A DNA stretch of 64,000 bases, taken from positions 1-64,000 of the forward strand of contig JAMCYG010000021.1 of assembly GCA_023473425.1 (NCBI GenBank), written 5' to 3'. The DNA comes from Candidatus Martarchaeota archaeon. Its GTDB lineage: Archaea; Micrarchaeota; Micrarchaeia; Micrarchaeales; Micrarchaeaceae. Under the pieces are notes generated by a model. That model had not been told where the DNA came from. It searched no databases and was given only the letters and a program-made list of their open reading frames with translations. Positions within the stretch are counted from its first letter, which is position 1. Every line of letters starts with the position of its first letter. Below, one piece after another: positions 48,331 to 59,255 of this stretch. The translations under genes and the position numbers were made by a program.

Positions 48331-50154
48331 CTATCTGTTCTTTCGACCGGCTTTTGGAGGCCTGCCCCTTCTCGGCTTCGCCATGCTGTGGGCGTGCATC
48401 GCTGCATACAATGCTATCAGAGATATTATGAGCGCAATTATTGCAATGGCCGCCACTGCGCCTATCAGAGCGCTATTGCCTGTGTAGGATGGTTGTGGCG
48501 CTGCAGGTGCAGGTATCATACTGGAGCTTATCGCTGCCGTTGCTGCACTGACCTCATGTGCCAACATTGCTGTGGTATATGCTGAGTATGCATAGCCCAG
48601 CGCAGAACTCTGGTTGTTAGACATTTGGACCTCGCTGATGTAGAACTTTGCCTCATTGGAATACTGCGTTGCCCATACGCCGTAGTTGGATGAGTCCAGC
48701 AGCGCTGAAGCTTCGCTAGCTATGCTTGATGCACTTGCATTGCTCTGCGGAACGCTGTCCAGCCCTATAGCGTATGCCGCATCCATTGTCGCAAGCGCGT
48801 AATTGCCTTCACTATAAGCATTGTTGGCTGTGATGTAATACATGCTGCTACTGTAGTTCTTAGCTGCGCTCAGGTACTTGTACGCTATCGGCTTCAGCTC
48901 TGTGCTGTTGAATGCCATTGCTGGTCCTGTGCTATTAGATGCCGCATCATACATGTACTGTGCAGCAGTGCACCATCCGCTTGCTTCGCCTGCCAGACCG
49001 ACGTCTGAGAGCACCTGGTCGCTGTCAAGCGTGGAATTATAGAACGACAGTGTGCTGTTAGCCGTGTATTCACCCCACGTCTGCCTCAGTTCGCCTCCGA
49101 GAATATACTCATAGTTGCCCGAAGTAAGTTGTGGCTGTATTATGCTCGTGCAGTAGTTCGAGACGTTCTGTATCACTGCTTTGCCCGAGCTCCTGCTCAC
49201 TGAATTGTGGTTGAAGTAATATGCATTTATGTACGTCAGGAACGCAATGTCATCCCCAAGGTACTTGTATCCCTTGCCGGCAATCTGCTTGCTCTGATTC
49301 AGCATAGCCATCATATTGTTCGCAAGGCTGCTGAACCTGCTGTCCTGCGAGAGCGTGCCTATCTCAGCCTTGCTCAGAGCTATTGTCTGGTTTGTAAGGT
49401 AATTGAAGCCCTGCGTGTTGCAGTCGTTGCTGCACGATATACTAGCATTCTGTATGCTGCCTACATGGTAATCTGTGTACACGCTGTAATTCGTCATTCT
49501 GGTGTATGGATTAAATGACTGATTGAGCGCGTATGCCTCTAGCTGTGACATGTTCTGCACCTGCACCAATGGCAGTGCGAACCTCTGCTGGACTAGGTAA
49601 TAAAGCTCATTCTCGCTCGTGCCATTCGGAACGTAGGGCACGAAAGCATACTTAATGCCGAGTGCCGCAGCAGCGCCCATCTTATCATACACTCCGCCTA
49701 TCGGGCCCACAGTGCCATTCGGCGATATTGTGCCGGTGAGTGTTATATTGCTGTTTATCTGTCTGTGCGTAAGAGCAGATACGGCTAGCAGCGTCATGGC
49801 CGCGCCTGCGCTTGGTCCAGACACACTGGTGTTGAAATCTGCTATCTCATATGTGAAGTTGTAGTTGCTCTGGTTTACGCCTAGCGATCCTGTTGCATAC
49901 TGCACTGCTGTCTTTGCCGAGTCCAGCGTCGACGATGCTACACTCGATGGCCCTATGACGCTTACATTTCCAGTTCCGCGCGTTACGGTTAGGGTTATAG
50001 TGGTCAGTGTGCCGCTGTTGTTCAGCACTATCACTGCAGGCGCATGCACGCTTGCAGTGCCTATCACTGCGCCTGCTGCTCCTACAACCGGGACCATATA
50101 AGCGGCTGCGAGAACCGCCGACATTACTAGTAATATAATATTTGCCTTCATCAC
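48331..50154 (-). CDS. Secreted/membrane-anchored Lon-like (S16) serine protease
   Basis: N-terminal signal segment; SVSGPSAGAAMTLLAVSAL, SPNGTVGPIGGVYDKMGAAAALG; C-terminal TM and basic tail. Confidence 0.8.
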   Translation of the reverse strand: MMKANIILLVMSAVLAAAYMVPVVGAAGAVIGTASVHAPAVIVLNNSGTLTTITLTVTRGTGNVSVIGPSSVASSTLDSAKTAVQYATGSLGVNQSNYNFTYEIADFNTSVSGPSAGAAMTLLAVSALTHRQINSNITLTGTISPNGTVGPIGGVYDKMGAAAALGIKYAFVPYVPNGTSENELYYLVQQRFALPLVQVQNMSQLEAYALNQSFNPYTRMTNYSVYTDYHVGSIQNASISCSNDCNTQGFNYLTNQTIALSKAEIGTLSQDSRFSSLANNMMAMLNQSKQIAGKGYKYLGDDIAFLTYINAYYFNHNSVSRSSGKAVIQNVSNYCTSIIQPQLTSGNYEYILGGELRQTWGEYTANSTLSFYNSTLDSDQVLSDVGLAGEASGWCTAAQYMYDAASNSTGPAMAFNSTELKPIAYKYLSAAKNYSSSMYYITANNAYSEGNYALATMDAAYAIGLDSVPQSNASASSIASEASALLDSSNYGVWATQYSNEAKFYISEVQMSNNQSSALGYAYSAYTTAMLAHEVSAATAAISSSMIPAPAAPQPSYTGNSALIGAVAAIAIIALIISLIALYAAMHAHSMAKPRRGRPPKAGRKNR

Positions 50155-50218
50155 ACCACAGTATCTTACCTTTAGGCAACCTCAGGTATTTATGTATTGT
50201 TTGGCATTCCATATTTTG

Positions 50219-51229
50219 CTATTCCTGCTTTGTTCGCGCCTTGTTTCCGCTGTTGCCCTTTCCGAAGTTCTCGAGTTTCGTTGCCCTATTCCACAGCTTG
50301 TCGAAGTGCTCGGCTGCCTGCCTGTAGTTCACCGAGACAATATGCTCGCTCTTTCTGTTTATTATGTTAATTGGCGGTATCTTGTACGCTTTGCTGTCGT
50401 CGAGTATGAGCCTTTCGTGCTGGGCAGCTATATCTTCATCATTCATTATCCTTATCTCAAATCCTATGCCCGAGTTTGCAAGTTCTGCCTTGAATTCTGT
50501 GTAGTCGCGCCTCAGCGAGTCGCCTACTCTGTCGGTCGAGGCGAGAATCAGTATGCTCTTGAATTTCGGGCTGCTCCTGCTCACCAGCATCGATAGGTTC
50601 TGTACCGCTTTCGAATCGAAATGCATATCCAGTATCTTAACGTCCCCAGAGAAGCTGCTAAACAGCCTTTTAGCTATGAGCTCCATGTTGCTGTACGGTT
50701 TTGTCGGGTCTATCTCGAGGGACCTAATCGCCCTGCTGTGCGGAGCGGCTGATTTAGCATAGCCATCGTATAGCAGATACCCTCCAGAAAATATGCAGAT
50801 GAGCGCGCCGACGTATGCAGCTAGCAGCATGTCGAGCGGCCCTGAGAAGTGGAAGTTCTCTGTTATGAGCGTCACCATAAGGAGAAATACTATCCCTATC
50901 GTTACCATTATTATCTGCAGTGTGCGCCCCTTGCTGGACCCGAACATCCAGAATGCGCCTATGCCAAGCATTATTATGGGCAGGAACAGCATTGCATATA
51001 CTATGTGGAGGCCCAGCCTGAACGTGCTGATTGTTGCAGCTAGTGCCGGCACCACCGTGTTTGCGGCGCTGGATATGTTATACACACCCACTGCATCTAT
51101 CACGCCGCTGTCATAGCCTAAAGAGTACGAGAAGCTCTCTACGAAATAGAATACGCTAAGCAGTGCTATGAGCCCGCCAATCACGGCGAGTATAGGCAAG
51201 TAGAAACCCGACTCCCTCTTCATGAGCAT
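50219..51229 (-). CDS. Hypothetical multi-TM protein with cytoplasmic C-terminal domain
   Basis: 336 aa; several hydrophobic segments. Confidence 0.6.
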   Translation of the reverse strand: MLMKRESGFYLPILAVIGGLIALLSVFYFVESFSYSLGYDSGVIDAVGVYNISSAANTVVPALAATISTFRLGLHIVYAMLFLPIIMLGIGAFWMFGSSKGRTLQIIMVTIGIVFLLMVTLITENFHFSGPLDMLLAAYVGALICIFSGGYLLYDGYAKSAAPHSRAIRSLEIDPTKPYSNMELIAKRLFSSFSGDVKILDMHFDSKAVQNLSMLVSRSSPKFKSILILASTDRVGDSLRRDYTEFKAELANSGIGFEIRIMNDEDIAAQHERLILDDSKAYKIPPINIINRKSEHIVSVNYRQAAEHFDKLWNRATKLENFGKGNSGNKARTKQE

Positions 51230-51341
51230 ATTTCTCTATCAAGTTATTTAAATTGAACCAAACATTTCGCACAGCACTGCAGCCTTTGCGGCACTGTATA
51301 TCCTATACATGCTATTTATTCTTTGCAAGATATATCATATT

Positions 51342-53391
51342 ATGAAATACCCTTTCAGGTTCGAGAATGTCCGGCCGTTCCAGAAGGAGATGATGGACGA
51401 TATATTTTCTGCCATGAAGTCCAGGAACGACATACTGCTCAATGCACCTACAGGGGTCGGCAAGACTGATGCATCGATCAGCGCCGCGCTTGCATTCGCA
51501 ATAGAAAACGGGCTCGACGTGCTTTTCCTGACCCCGAAGATATCCCAACACAGGATAGCCCTCGAGGCTCTTTCCGGGATAAAGAGCCAGTTCTACAAGG
51601 ATCTTAAATTCGTCGACATAGTGGGCAAGCAGAAGTTGTGCACAAACCCTGCAGTAAACCTGCTGGAGGGAGAGATGTTTTACAAGAGGTGCGAGAGCCT
51701 AGTAAAGCAGGGCAAGTGCAGCTACTACAAGCGGTTCAAGGAATACACGAAGGGCGACAGCGTACCAGAAGAAATATCATCCAGCGCCTTCCAGGGGCAC
51801 AACAGCATGCTCGCCGCGGCATACGATATTGGAGCATGCGCCTACGAGATGTCCATGCACCTTGCAAAGAGCGCTAATGTGATTGTGGCGGATTATTCGC
51901 ATATTCTTAATCCGGGCGTGAAGGTCCCATTCCTTAAGAAAGTATCACACTCGCTGCATGATTGCATCATAATATGGGATGAGGCCCACAATATAATAGA
52001 AGCCGCGAGTTCGTACTTTAACAACTCTATAACAACAAGGACAATAGATTTAGCCGCTAGAGAATTAGCGGCGACGGGTAGCAGCATAGACCTGGACTAT
52101 CTCGGATTTTCGCTTAATTCTATGGCGCAGAAGCTACTATCTGCTAAGGGCTCGGCGTTCGTTGAGGTCGGTATGCTTCCCGAAAGCATAACATCTAATC
52201 CGGAAATACCTAAGAGCCTGGAGAAGGCAGGCTTAGAGTATCTCGAAAAGACTGGCATGAAGCGCTCTGCCGTGCTGCGCATTGCCCGGTTCATAGAATC
52301 GTGGGGCGACGCTGACGAATCCCTTGTTAGGATAATCTCCAAGAAGGGCGGTGTGCTGAGGCTTTCGATAAACTGCCTGTATCCATCTAAGGCCCTTAAT
52401 GTGTTCGATGATGCATACGCCAACGTGTTCATGAGCGCCACGCTCGCGCCGCTGCGCATGTACTCTGACATGTTTGGCATACCGGAAGCGTCTGCGAAGC
52501 ACTATGCGTCTCCGTTCTCGCCATCCAACAGGCTTGCCATAATAGATGACAGCGTTACGACAAAGTACACGAGCAGGTCTGTTGATGAGTACAAGCGCAT
52601 AGCTGAAAGGGTCGAGAAGGCTGCAAGTAGGATACCTGGCAATGTTGCTGTATTCTTCCCTAGCTTTGCGATACTTGAAAACGTGAGAAGATACATGACG
52701 ATCAAGTCGAGCGTGCAAAGAAGAGAGATGCGCAGTATTGAGACCGAGCGCATGAATAGATGACAGCGTTACGACAAAGTACACGAGCAGGTCTGTTGAT
52801 GAGTACAAGCGCATAGCTGAAAGGGTCGAGAAGGCTGCAAGTAGGATACCCGGCAATGTTGCTGTATTCTTCCCTAGCTTTGCGATACTTGAAAACGTGA
52901 GAAGATACATGACGATCAAGTCGAGCGTGCAAAGAAGAGAGATGCGCAGTATTGAGGCCGAGCGCATGATAGAGTCCCTGCGGAAGGAGCACAACGGCAT
53001 CATGCTTGGCGTTATGGGCGGCAGCCTTAGCGAAGGGGTCGACTATTCTGGCAACATGATAAAGGGAATAATAATAGTTGGCATACCTCTTGCGCCTCCG
53101 GACCTGGAGCTCTCCGCAAGAATATCATACCTGGACAAGAGATTCGGGGGCAAGGGGAGCGAGTACGGCTACACAATACCTGCCATGAGAAGAGTCATAC
53201 AGGCTGCTGGCAGGGCCATAAGGAGCGAGAGCGACCGCGCCACTATAGTATTCATGGACAGAAGGTACAAATGGCACACATATTCTTCAATGATAAAATC
53301 ATCGTTCGGTCTATCAAGCCCAGCAGACTATCTTGCCGTGATAGAGGATTTCTGGAAGGCTGAAAAAGCTAAGGTTAGAAGAAGGGCATAA
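51342..53391 (+). pseudogene. XPD/Rad3/DinG-like SF2 helicase, frameshifted by a 214-bp tandem duplication (or assembly error)
   Basis: RPFQKEMMDDIFSAM, LNAPTGVGKTDASI, IIWDEAHNI, then QAAGRAIRSESD in the downstream ORF; removing 214 bp restores one continuous frame. Confidence 0.85.
52541..52968 (+). repeat. Tandem direct duplication, 2 x 214 bp
   Basis: 52541-52754 and 52755-52968 identical except T52637/C52851 and A52743/G52957. Confidence 0.95.
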
Positions 53392-54361
53392 GCAGCATGT
53401 ATACTCCTATTGATATGAGTATGCCGAATAGCAAAGGCGGTATGGCAGGCAATGCCCTCCTATAGTTGCGCAGTATCATCATGGTTATGAACAAGCCAAG
53501 CACTGCGCCGAGTATTATGAATATACTGAATGTGAAGCTCAGGTAGACTTTGTATGCAGATACGGCAAGCATCAATGGCATTGCAAGATCTCCGGTTCCG
53601 AGCCCTACGCTCGCGCTCACAGGTGCGTACTTGCTTATGTTGAATCGCTTCGCGATTCTGCCCCACGCCTTATCTCCCTTCGCTGCTTTGATGTACGTGC
53701 TGTACTCTTCCTTGCTGAGCATGCCGAACGGTACTGCTTCTATGTCGTTCGCCGTAACCATGAATGAGAGGTTCATGCTTATCGCTGCATTTGCTATTGT
53801 TATCATGTGCTTAGTTATGAACACCGCTATGAAGTCGTACACCGCAAGTATTATCATGAATATCAGTGCGGCAGTAAAGCTGAAAGTTATGCCAAGTATC
53901 GTGCCGACGCCTATGCTGGCTATCATTGCAGTTGTGTTTCTGAGCCTGGGGATCTTGTTCTTTGCGAAGACCAGTAAAACCCCAATGGCTGCTCCTGCAG
54001 CATACTCCCACACACTGCCACTGCCGTACAAGAACCGCATGACTCCGCCGCCAGGTATGCTGAGCAGCATGCCGAACATGTAGAGCGACGCTATGAATAT
54101 TATGTAAGCCTCGAGGAAAAGAAACAGCTTGTTGCCCTTATATATCCTGCTTATTATCACGAACATGGCGCTGAATGCGACTATGTAAATTATCAGCAGC
54201 GCAGCGCTGGAACCACTGCTTACTGCTTGCACCTGCGTTATCTCAGAATAAGTCACTCCTGAGTATGCGCTGACAGCGAGGAAAAGCCCGCCGAACTGGA
54301 CGATTGCAAATATCGCCATTATCTGGACAAGTTGCCTGTGCTCTATCCTCTTGAGTTCCAA
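53375..54361 (-). CDS. Presenilin/signal-peptide-peptidase-like intramembrane aspartyl protease
   Basis: AVYDFIAVFI (YD), GLGTGDLAMPLML (GxGD), RRALPAIPPLLFG (PAL-like region). Confidence 0.85.
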   Translation of the reverse strand: MELKRIEHRQLVQIMAIFAIVQFGGLFLAVSAYSGVTYSEITQVQAVSSGSSAALLIIYIVAFSAMFVIISRIYKGNKLFLFLEAYIIFIASLYMFGMLLSIPGGGVMRFLYGSGSVWEYAAGAAIGVLLVFAKNKIPRLRNTTAMIASIGVGTILGITFSFTAALIFMIILAVYDFIAVFITKHMITIANAAISMNLSFMVTANDIEAVPFGMLSKEEYSTYIKAAKGDKAWGRIAKRFNISKYAPVSASVGLGTGDLAMPLMLAVSAYKVYLSFTFSIFIILGAVLGLFITMMILRNYRRALPAIPPLLFGILISIGVYMLLMPFF

Positions 54362-54397
54362 TCTACCGACCTGACTTCCGCAGCACTTCGCAGCCCA

Positions 54398-56467
54398 TCA
54401 TTCAGCTTCGTGCTTCACGGTCTTATACATGCCTGCCTTTGGCATGTAGATATCTCCACTCCTTTCCAGTTCCTTAACATATTTATTAACTAGGTCTGAA
54501 GTCATGCCTGCTTTCTCCGCCTCTTCATACAGCTGCTTGTTGCTGGCATACCCCTCCTTCTCTTCAAGGTCTTTTATTATATTGAGCAGTATATTGAGCT
54601 TGTCTACCTTCTCCTTCGGCATTCCTGTTAGTATTACGTCTATGTCTCTCCTACCAGAGCTGTCCATCGACAGAGTCTTGAACATGAATTCGGTCAGGGC
54701 TATGGCCCTCTCGGCATCAGAGAGCTCCACTGTGTCTGCGAGCCTGCTCTTCGCGCTGGCCTCCGCGAGCCTTATCAAGCCTTCTATTTGCCTGGGGGTT
54801 ATCGGTGTGGCACCCTGTCTCTTGCCCATCTTCCTAAGTTCGACGTAGTACTCTTGTATCCTATTCGCGGCTTCCTTACCTAGCCTCGGATGTATGTTCG
54901 TCTTCGCGTACGCGATGTATTTCCTGAGCAGCTCCTTATCTATAGGCGGTTTCTCGACCTGCTCATATTCGCTTAGCTGCGCAAGTTTGGCGCCGGCTGC
55001 CTCATGCTGTATCAATATGTGCCTTGCGATGTTCGTATCTAGGTCCTCATCCATTATATCCTTCACTGGGAATATAAGGTCGAACCTGGAAAGCAGGGTC
55101 GGCGGTATGTCGAACTGGTCGGCAGGGTACATATTCGGATCGAACCTGCCAAACTTCGGATTTGCCGCGGCGAGCACTGCTGTCCTGGCGTTGAACGTTG
55201 CTATTATGCCTGCCTTCGCGACACTTATAGTCTGCGACTCTAATGCCTCGTGGAGAGCCGCCCTGTCTTCATCACCGAGCTTGTCAAACTCGTCGATGCA
55301 AACGACGCCGCCATTTCCCAGAACCATCGCTCCGGCTTTCAGGGTCCAACCTCCCTCTGAAAAGTCATCCCTCTCAGCAACCGCGGTCATTCCGCCGCCT
55401 GTCACTGATTTGCCGCTGACATATATCCCCTTTGGCACCATTGTTGCTACAGACTGGAGCACCCTTGTTTTCGCGCTTCCGGGGTCACCTATGAGCAGCA
55501 TATGGATATCGCTCCTTATTAGGCCACCATCCACTAACAGCTTGCCAGGCGTGCCGCCAAATAGTTGCAGCACTACCGCCTGCTTTATCTCATCATAGCC
55601 ATATATCGAAGGCACGATAGACGCTGATATCTTCTCGAACGCTCTAGGATCCTTCGAAAGCTCCATTATCTGCCTTTCCTCCTCTTCGTTTATCTCTATC
55701 TCGGCAAATTCCTTCTGCCTTGGAACTATCGACACAGTATCCAAGTACATCGTGTACATCGATATCTCTTCCTTGCCGCGCTTGTTCCTTCTAGGCCTTA
55801 TTCGCAGCACTCCTGTTATCTGTATCCTGTCTCCTGGTATGATGGTGTTGACCAGGTCGTCTTCGAGCCACACCTCCAGCTGCCATGTCGGCGTGCTGCC
55901 CCTAAGCTTCTCGAGAGGATCTTGCACTGCTATCTTCTGCAGGTTTATGAACTCCGATTCTGCCGGATCCTGCTTCATAGACCTTCTCTTGCACTGGCTG
56001 CATATCTCGCTCACAGGGTCAGTGCCTATCCTTACCTTCAGCACGTTACCACAGTAGGTGCACTTGTAAGTGCCTATCTTGACCTTTGGTATTATCTCTG
56101 ACCTCTTCACACTGAGGGTGTCCAGCGACACCATCTTTCCTATGTACTCTGCCCCGACATCTTGAACTAGCGGGTTGTTTATGCTGAGGTTATGGAACCT
56201 GACGTGGACCTCGTTGCCTGCCGTAACTATGTCGCCGAGTTTGTCCTTTAGTGACATGTTCGCTGCTTCCAGCACCTGGTCTGGCCTCTCCACCAGCTCG
56301 CTTGCGAGCTCCGGGTCGAACTTCTGCAAGTCAGTTATATCGACCTTGAGGCTCCTCGTCTCAGGAAATGCTATGACTATGTCGCCTATCTGCTCTTTGT
56401 AGTAGCTCTCGAGGAAATCATCGAATTTCTGCTTCAGCGCATCGATGACTGCATCTGCCATGAGCAC
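54398..56467 (-). CDS. mcm: Replicative helicase MCM
   Basis: IGDPGSAKTRVLQSVA, CIDEFDKLGDEDRAALHEALESQTISVAKAGI, zinc ribbon CTYCGNVL. Confidence 0.97.
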   Translation of the reverse strand: MLMADAVIDALKQKFDDFLESYYKEQIGDIVIAFPETRSLKVDITDLQKFDPELASELVERPDQVLEAANMSLKDKLGDIVTAGNEVHVRFHNLSINNPLVQDVGAEYIGKMVSLDTLSVKRSEIIPKVKIGTYKCTYCGNVLKVRIGTDPVSEICSQCKRRSMKQDPAESEFINLQKIAVQDPLEKLRGSTPTWQLEVWLEDDLVNTIIPGDRIQITGVLRIRPRRNKRGKEEISMYTMYLDTVSIVPRQKEFAEIEINEEEERQIMELSKDPRAFEKISASIVPSIYGYDEIKQAVVLQLFGGTPGKLLVDGGLIRSDIHMLLIGDPGSAKTRVLQSVATMVPKGIYVSGKSVTGGGMTAVAERDDFSEGGWTLKAGAMVLGNGGVVCIDEFDKLGDEDRAALHEALESQTISVAKAGIIATFNARTAVLAAANPKFGRFDPNMYPADQFDIPPTLLSRFDLIFPVKDIMDEDLDTNIARHILIQHEAAGAKLAQLSEYEQVEKPPIDKELLRKYIAYAKTNIHPRLGKEAANRIQEYYVELRKMGKRQGATPITPRQIEGLIRLAEASAKSRLADTVELSDAERAIALTEFMFKTLSMDSSGRRDIDVILTGMPKEKVDKLNILLNIIKDLEEKEGYASNKQLYEEAEKAGMTSDLVNKYVKELERSGDIYMPKAGMYKTVKHEAE

Positions 56468-56598
56468 CCCTCATATAATATTAGTACAACTAATTAAAGT
56501 ATTCGCAGTAAAGAAGTTGTAAAAGAGGTTTGCGGGGAAATAATAATAAGGTATATACAATAACTTTGTAGCGGAAGGTGTCGGTACAGGATGGTTAA

Positions 56599-58263
56599 AT
56601 GGCTAAGAAAATTATTACGTCTGCATTGCCCTATTCATATGCTATCCCCCACCTGGGCAATTTTGTGGGATCTGTGCTCCCTGCGGATGTGTATTTTAAG
56701 TACCTGAAGATGAAAGATGAGGATGCTATATTTATATGCGGGTCGGACCAGCACGGCACGGCTATAGAACTGCAAGCGCTAAAAGATAAAGTTGATCCAG
56801 AAGTACTATCAAATAGTTTTCATGAAAAAATCAAGTCCCTTTTCGAAAGCATGGGGTGCACTTTCACATATTATGGCAAGACCCACACAGCAGAAAACAA
56901 AACAGTCGTGTATGAAATATTTAAGGCGCTGGAAGCCAATGGCTTTATAGGTGAAATAGAAAGCATACAAGCGTACTGTAATATAGACAAACATTTTCTT
57001 GCAGACAGGTTCATCGAAGGGGAATGCCCTTTCTGTCACGGGCTAAAAGCAAGAGGCGATCAGTGCGATACGTGCGGCAGACTGCTGGAGCCTGACCAAA
57101 TAATAAACCCGCATTGCACAATATGCGGTAATTCAGATATAACTTTCAAGAAAACAAAGAATCTCGCGCTCTTACTAGACAAACTTCAAAACAGAATAAA
57201 AGAGTTCATTGAGACTACAGGTGAAAAGAGTGAGAACAACTGGAGCAAAAATGCAATTAACGAGTCACTCGGCCTCATAAAAGTCGGCTTAAAACCTAGA
57301 GATATAACTAGAAACATGAAGTGGGGGTTTCCGGTAAATGATGAAAGGTTCGGGGATCTAGTTTTCTATGTTTGGTTTGATGCGGTAATAGGATACATAG
57401 GGATTACAAAGGAGTGGGACCCAAGTAGGTGGGAAGAGTATTGGAAAAGTAGCGACACGGAACTTATACAGTTCATGGGCAAAGATAACATAGAGTTCCA
57501 TACAGTCGTATTTCCAGCCATACTTATAGGCTCAAACTTAGGGTATATAATGCCAAGCAGCATAAAAGCGTATGAATACCTCACTTCAAAAACCGTGAAA
57601 TTTTCTAAGAGCAGCAAGATAGGATTGAATATTGAAAATGCACTCGCAATACTACCTTCTGACTATTGGAGGTTCTCATTAATGTACATGTGCCCTGAGA
57701 ATTCTGATAGTGAATTTTCTATCGATTTGCTCAGCGAGATAATTAACAAGATAATGAATGATAAAATAGGAAATCTCGTTAATAGAGTTCTGGTTTTATA
57801 CAAAAATAACTTAAGCCTCCTCAGAAGTAGGATCGGTAACAGCATGCTAAATCCAGAAATAAAAAAGTATAAGGAGCAGTATGACAGCCACTTCTCTAAA
57901 CTGAACATAAGAAATGCGCTTTTGACCATAGTGGAGCTTGCAACGTTCGGTAATGCACTACTGAATACAAGTGAACCGTGGGCCCTTGCGAAAATGTCAG
58001 GTTCTGACCAAAGCAAAAAGGACGCATTTGTAAATGTCATGAGCGATTTGTTAAAAGTAGTATACAGCATTGGTATACTGCTCTGGCCTTTCGCACCAAG
58101 GGCATCTTCAAGCATACTTTCATACTTCGGCATAGAGAACGAACCGAATTTCAGCATGTTAGAAGACGATATAAATCTGATAGCAGGCAAGGAAGTAGCT
58201 CCTATATTCCAGAAAATAAGCGATGATCAATTAGCCGAGCTAGGCAAATTTTCTACACTATAA
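56599..58263 (+). CDS. metG: Methionyl-tRNA synthetase (catalytic subunit)
   Basis: ITSALPYSYAIPHLGNFVGSVLPADVY; KFSKSSK; Zn knuckles. Confidence 0.95.
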   Translation: MAKKIITSALPYSYAIPHLGNFVGSVLPADVYFKYLKMKDEDAIFICGSDQHGTAIELQALKDKVDPEVLSNSFHEKIKSLFESMGCTFTYYGKTHTAENKTVVYEIFKALEANGFIGEIESIQAYCNIDKHFLADRFIEGECPFCHGLKARGDQCDTCGRLLEPDQIINPHCTICGNSDITFKKTKNLALLLDKLQNRIKEFIETTGEKSENNWSKNAINESLGLIKVGLKPRDITRNMKWGFPVNDERFGDLVFYVWFDAVIGYIGITKEWDPSRWEEYWKSSDTELIQFMGKDNIEFHTVVFPAILIGSNLGYIMPSSIKAYEYLTSKTVKFSKSSKIGLNIENALAILPSDYWRFSLMYMCPENSDSEFSIDLLSEIINKIMNDKIGNLVNRVLVLYKNNLSLLRSRIGNSMLNPEIKKYKEQYDSHFSKLNIRNALLTIVELATFGNALLNTSEPWALAKMSGSDQSKKDAFVNVMSDLLKVVYSIGILLWPFAPRASSSILSYFGIENEPNFSMLEDDINLIAGKEVAPIFQKISDDQLAELGKFSTL

Positions 58264-58345
58264 TTTAGTTTTGCTATCTGTTTTATCCAATATATGAGCA
58301 AAGTTAGCAAGAATGGGTTTCTGTTCCAGACGGCAGCATGAAGCG

Positions 58346-58639
58346 CTATCCCACTACTGCAAAATCGCCGCCAGCCTCTGTTTTATGATTCGAATGCTCC
58401 GGCCTTTCGTTGGTGAACTCTATCTTGAACACGCTGGGGCCGCCGCTATGGTCCACCGTTATCTCGCTGAAGAACCTATCTAGGCGCTTCTCATCCCCAA
58501 CAGCTATTATACTTACGCTGCCGTCGATCTCGTTCTTTACGCTCCCAGATATGCCTAGCCTCGTTGCGGCTTCCTTTACAAGATGTCTATAACCAACACC
58601 TTGAACAATGCCATGAACCCTCGCGTACATGGTCTTCAT
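58346..58639 (-). CDS. Acylphosphatase
   Basis: ARVHGIVQGVGYRHLVKEAATRLGISGSVKNEIDGSVSI. Confidence 0.92.
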   Translation of the reverse strand: MKTMYARVHGIVQGVGYRHLVKEAATRLGISGSVKNEIDGSVSIIAVGDEKRLDRFFSEITVDHSGGPSVFKIEFTNERPEHSNHKTEAGGDFAVVG

Positions 58640-59232
58640 GCTATCTCCAATATATTCAATTTCCCAGTATCTATGTCGTATAGCCCTATTGCTACCTCGA
58701 CCATACCCTCTTCAGCAGCTTTCTTTATTATGCTGCTCTGCATGAGGGCGGTCTTCTGCGCTCTTGCATTATCTAGTATGGCGTTTGTGAGGTCTGTAGC
58801 GTTCTCCTGGTTGCTGGAAATGTTGTCGTATATGCTGCGCACTAGCCTGCCTAGTGCATTATCCTCGTCTGCGGATTCAGCGGACCCCGCCGCAAGCATC
58901 TTCTGCGCCTCCGTTACCGCGCCGCACTTGGTGTGCGCCATTATCAATATCTTTTTAGCCTCGAGGTGCGCCACCGCATACTCTATCGATGCAAGCGCTG
59001 CATCGTCTATAACTCCGCCTGCAAGCCTTATTTCAAATATATCTCCGAGTTTCGAGTCCGCCACTATGGTCGGGGCAGTCCTCGAATCCGAGCACCCTAC
59101 AACCACATATTCCGGATGCTGCCCTCTGCTTAGCACCTTGAAGTCCTCATTAGTCCTGAGGAATCTCCCATTCCTCTCGATTAGGTTTGCAAAATCTTTC
59201 TCTATCTTAACCATAAAAGCACCCATTAGCAA
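58636..59232 (-). CDS. Beta-carbonic anhydrase
   Basis: VVGCSDSRTAP, RLAGGVID, IMAHTKCGAV. Confidence 0.93.
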   Translation of the reverse strand: MLMGAFMVKIEKDFANLIERNGRFLRTNEDFKVLSRGQHPEYVVVGCSDSRTAPTIVADSKLGDIFEIRLAGGVIDDAALASIEYAVAHLEAKKILIMAHTKCGAVTEAQKMLAAGSAESADEDNALGRLVRSIYDNISSNQENATDLTNAILDNARAQKTALMQSSIIKKAAEEGMVEVAIGLYDIDTGKLNILEIA

Positions 59233-59255
59233 CAGAATTCATGCAGCACGTGTGA

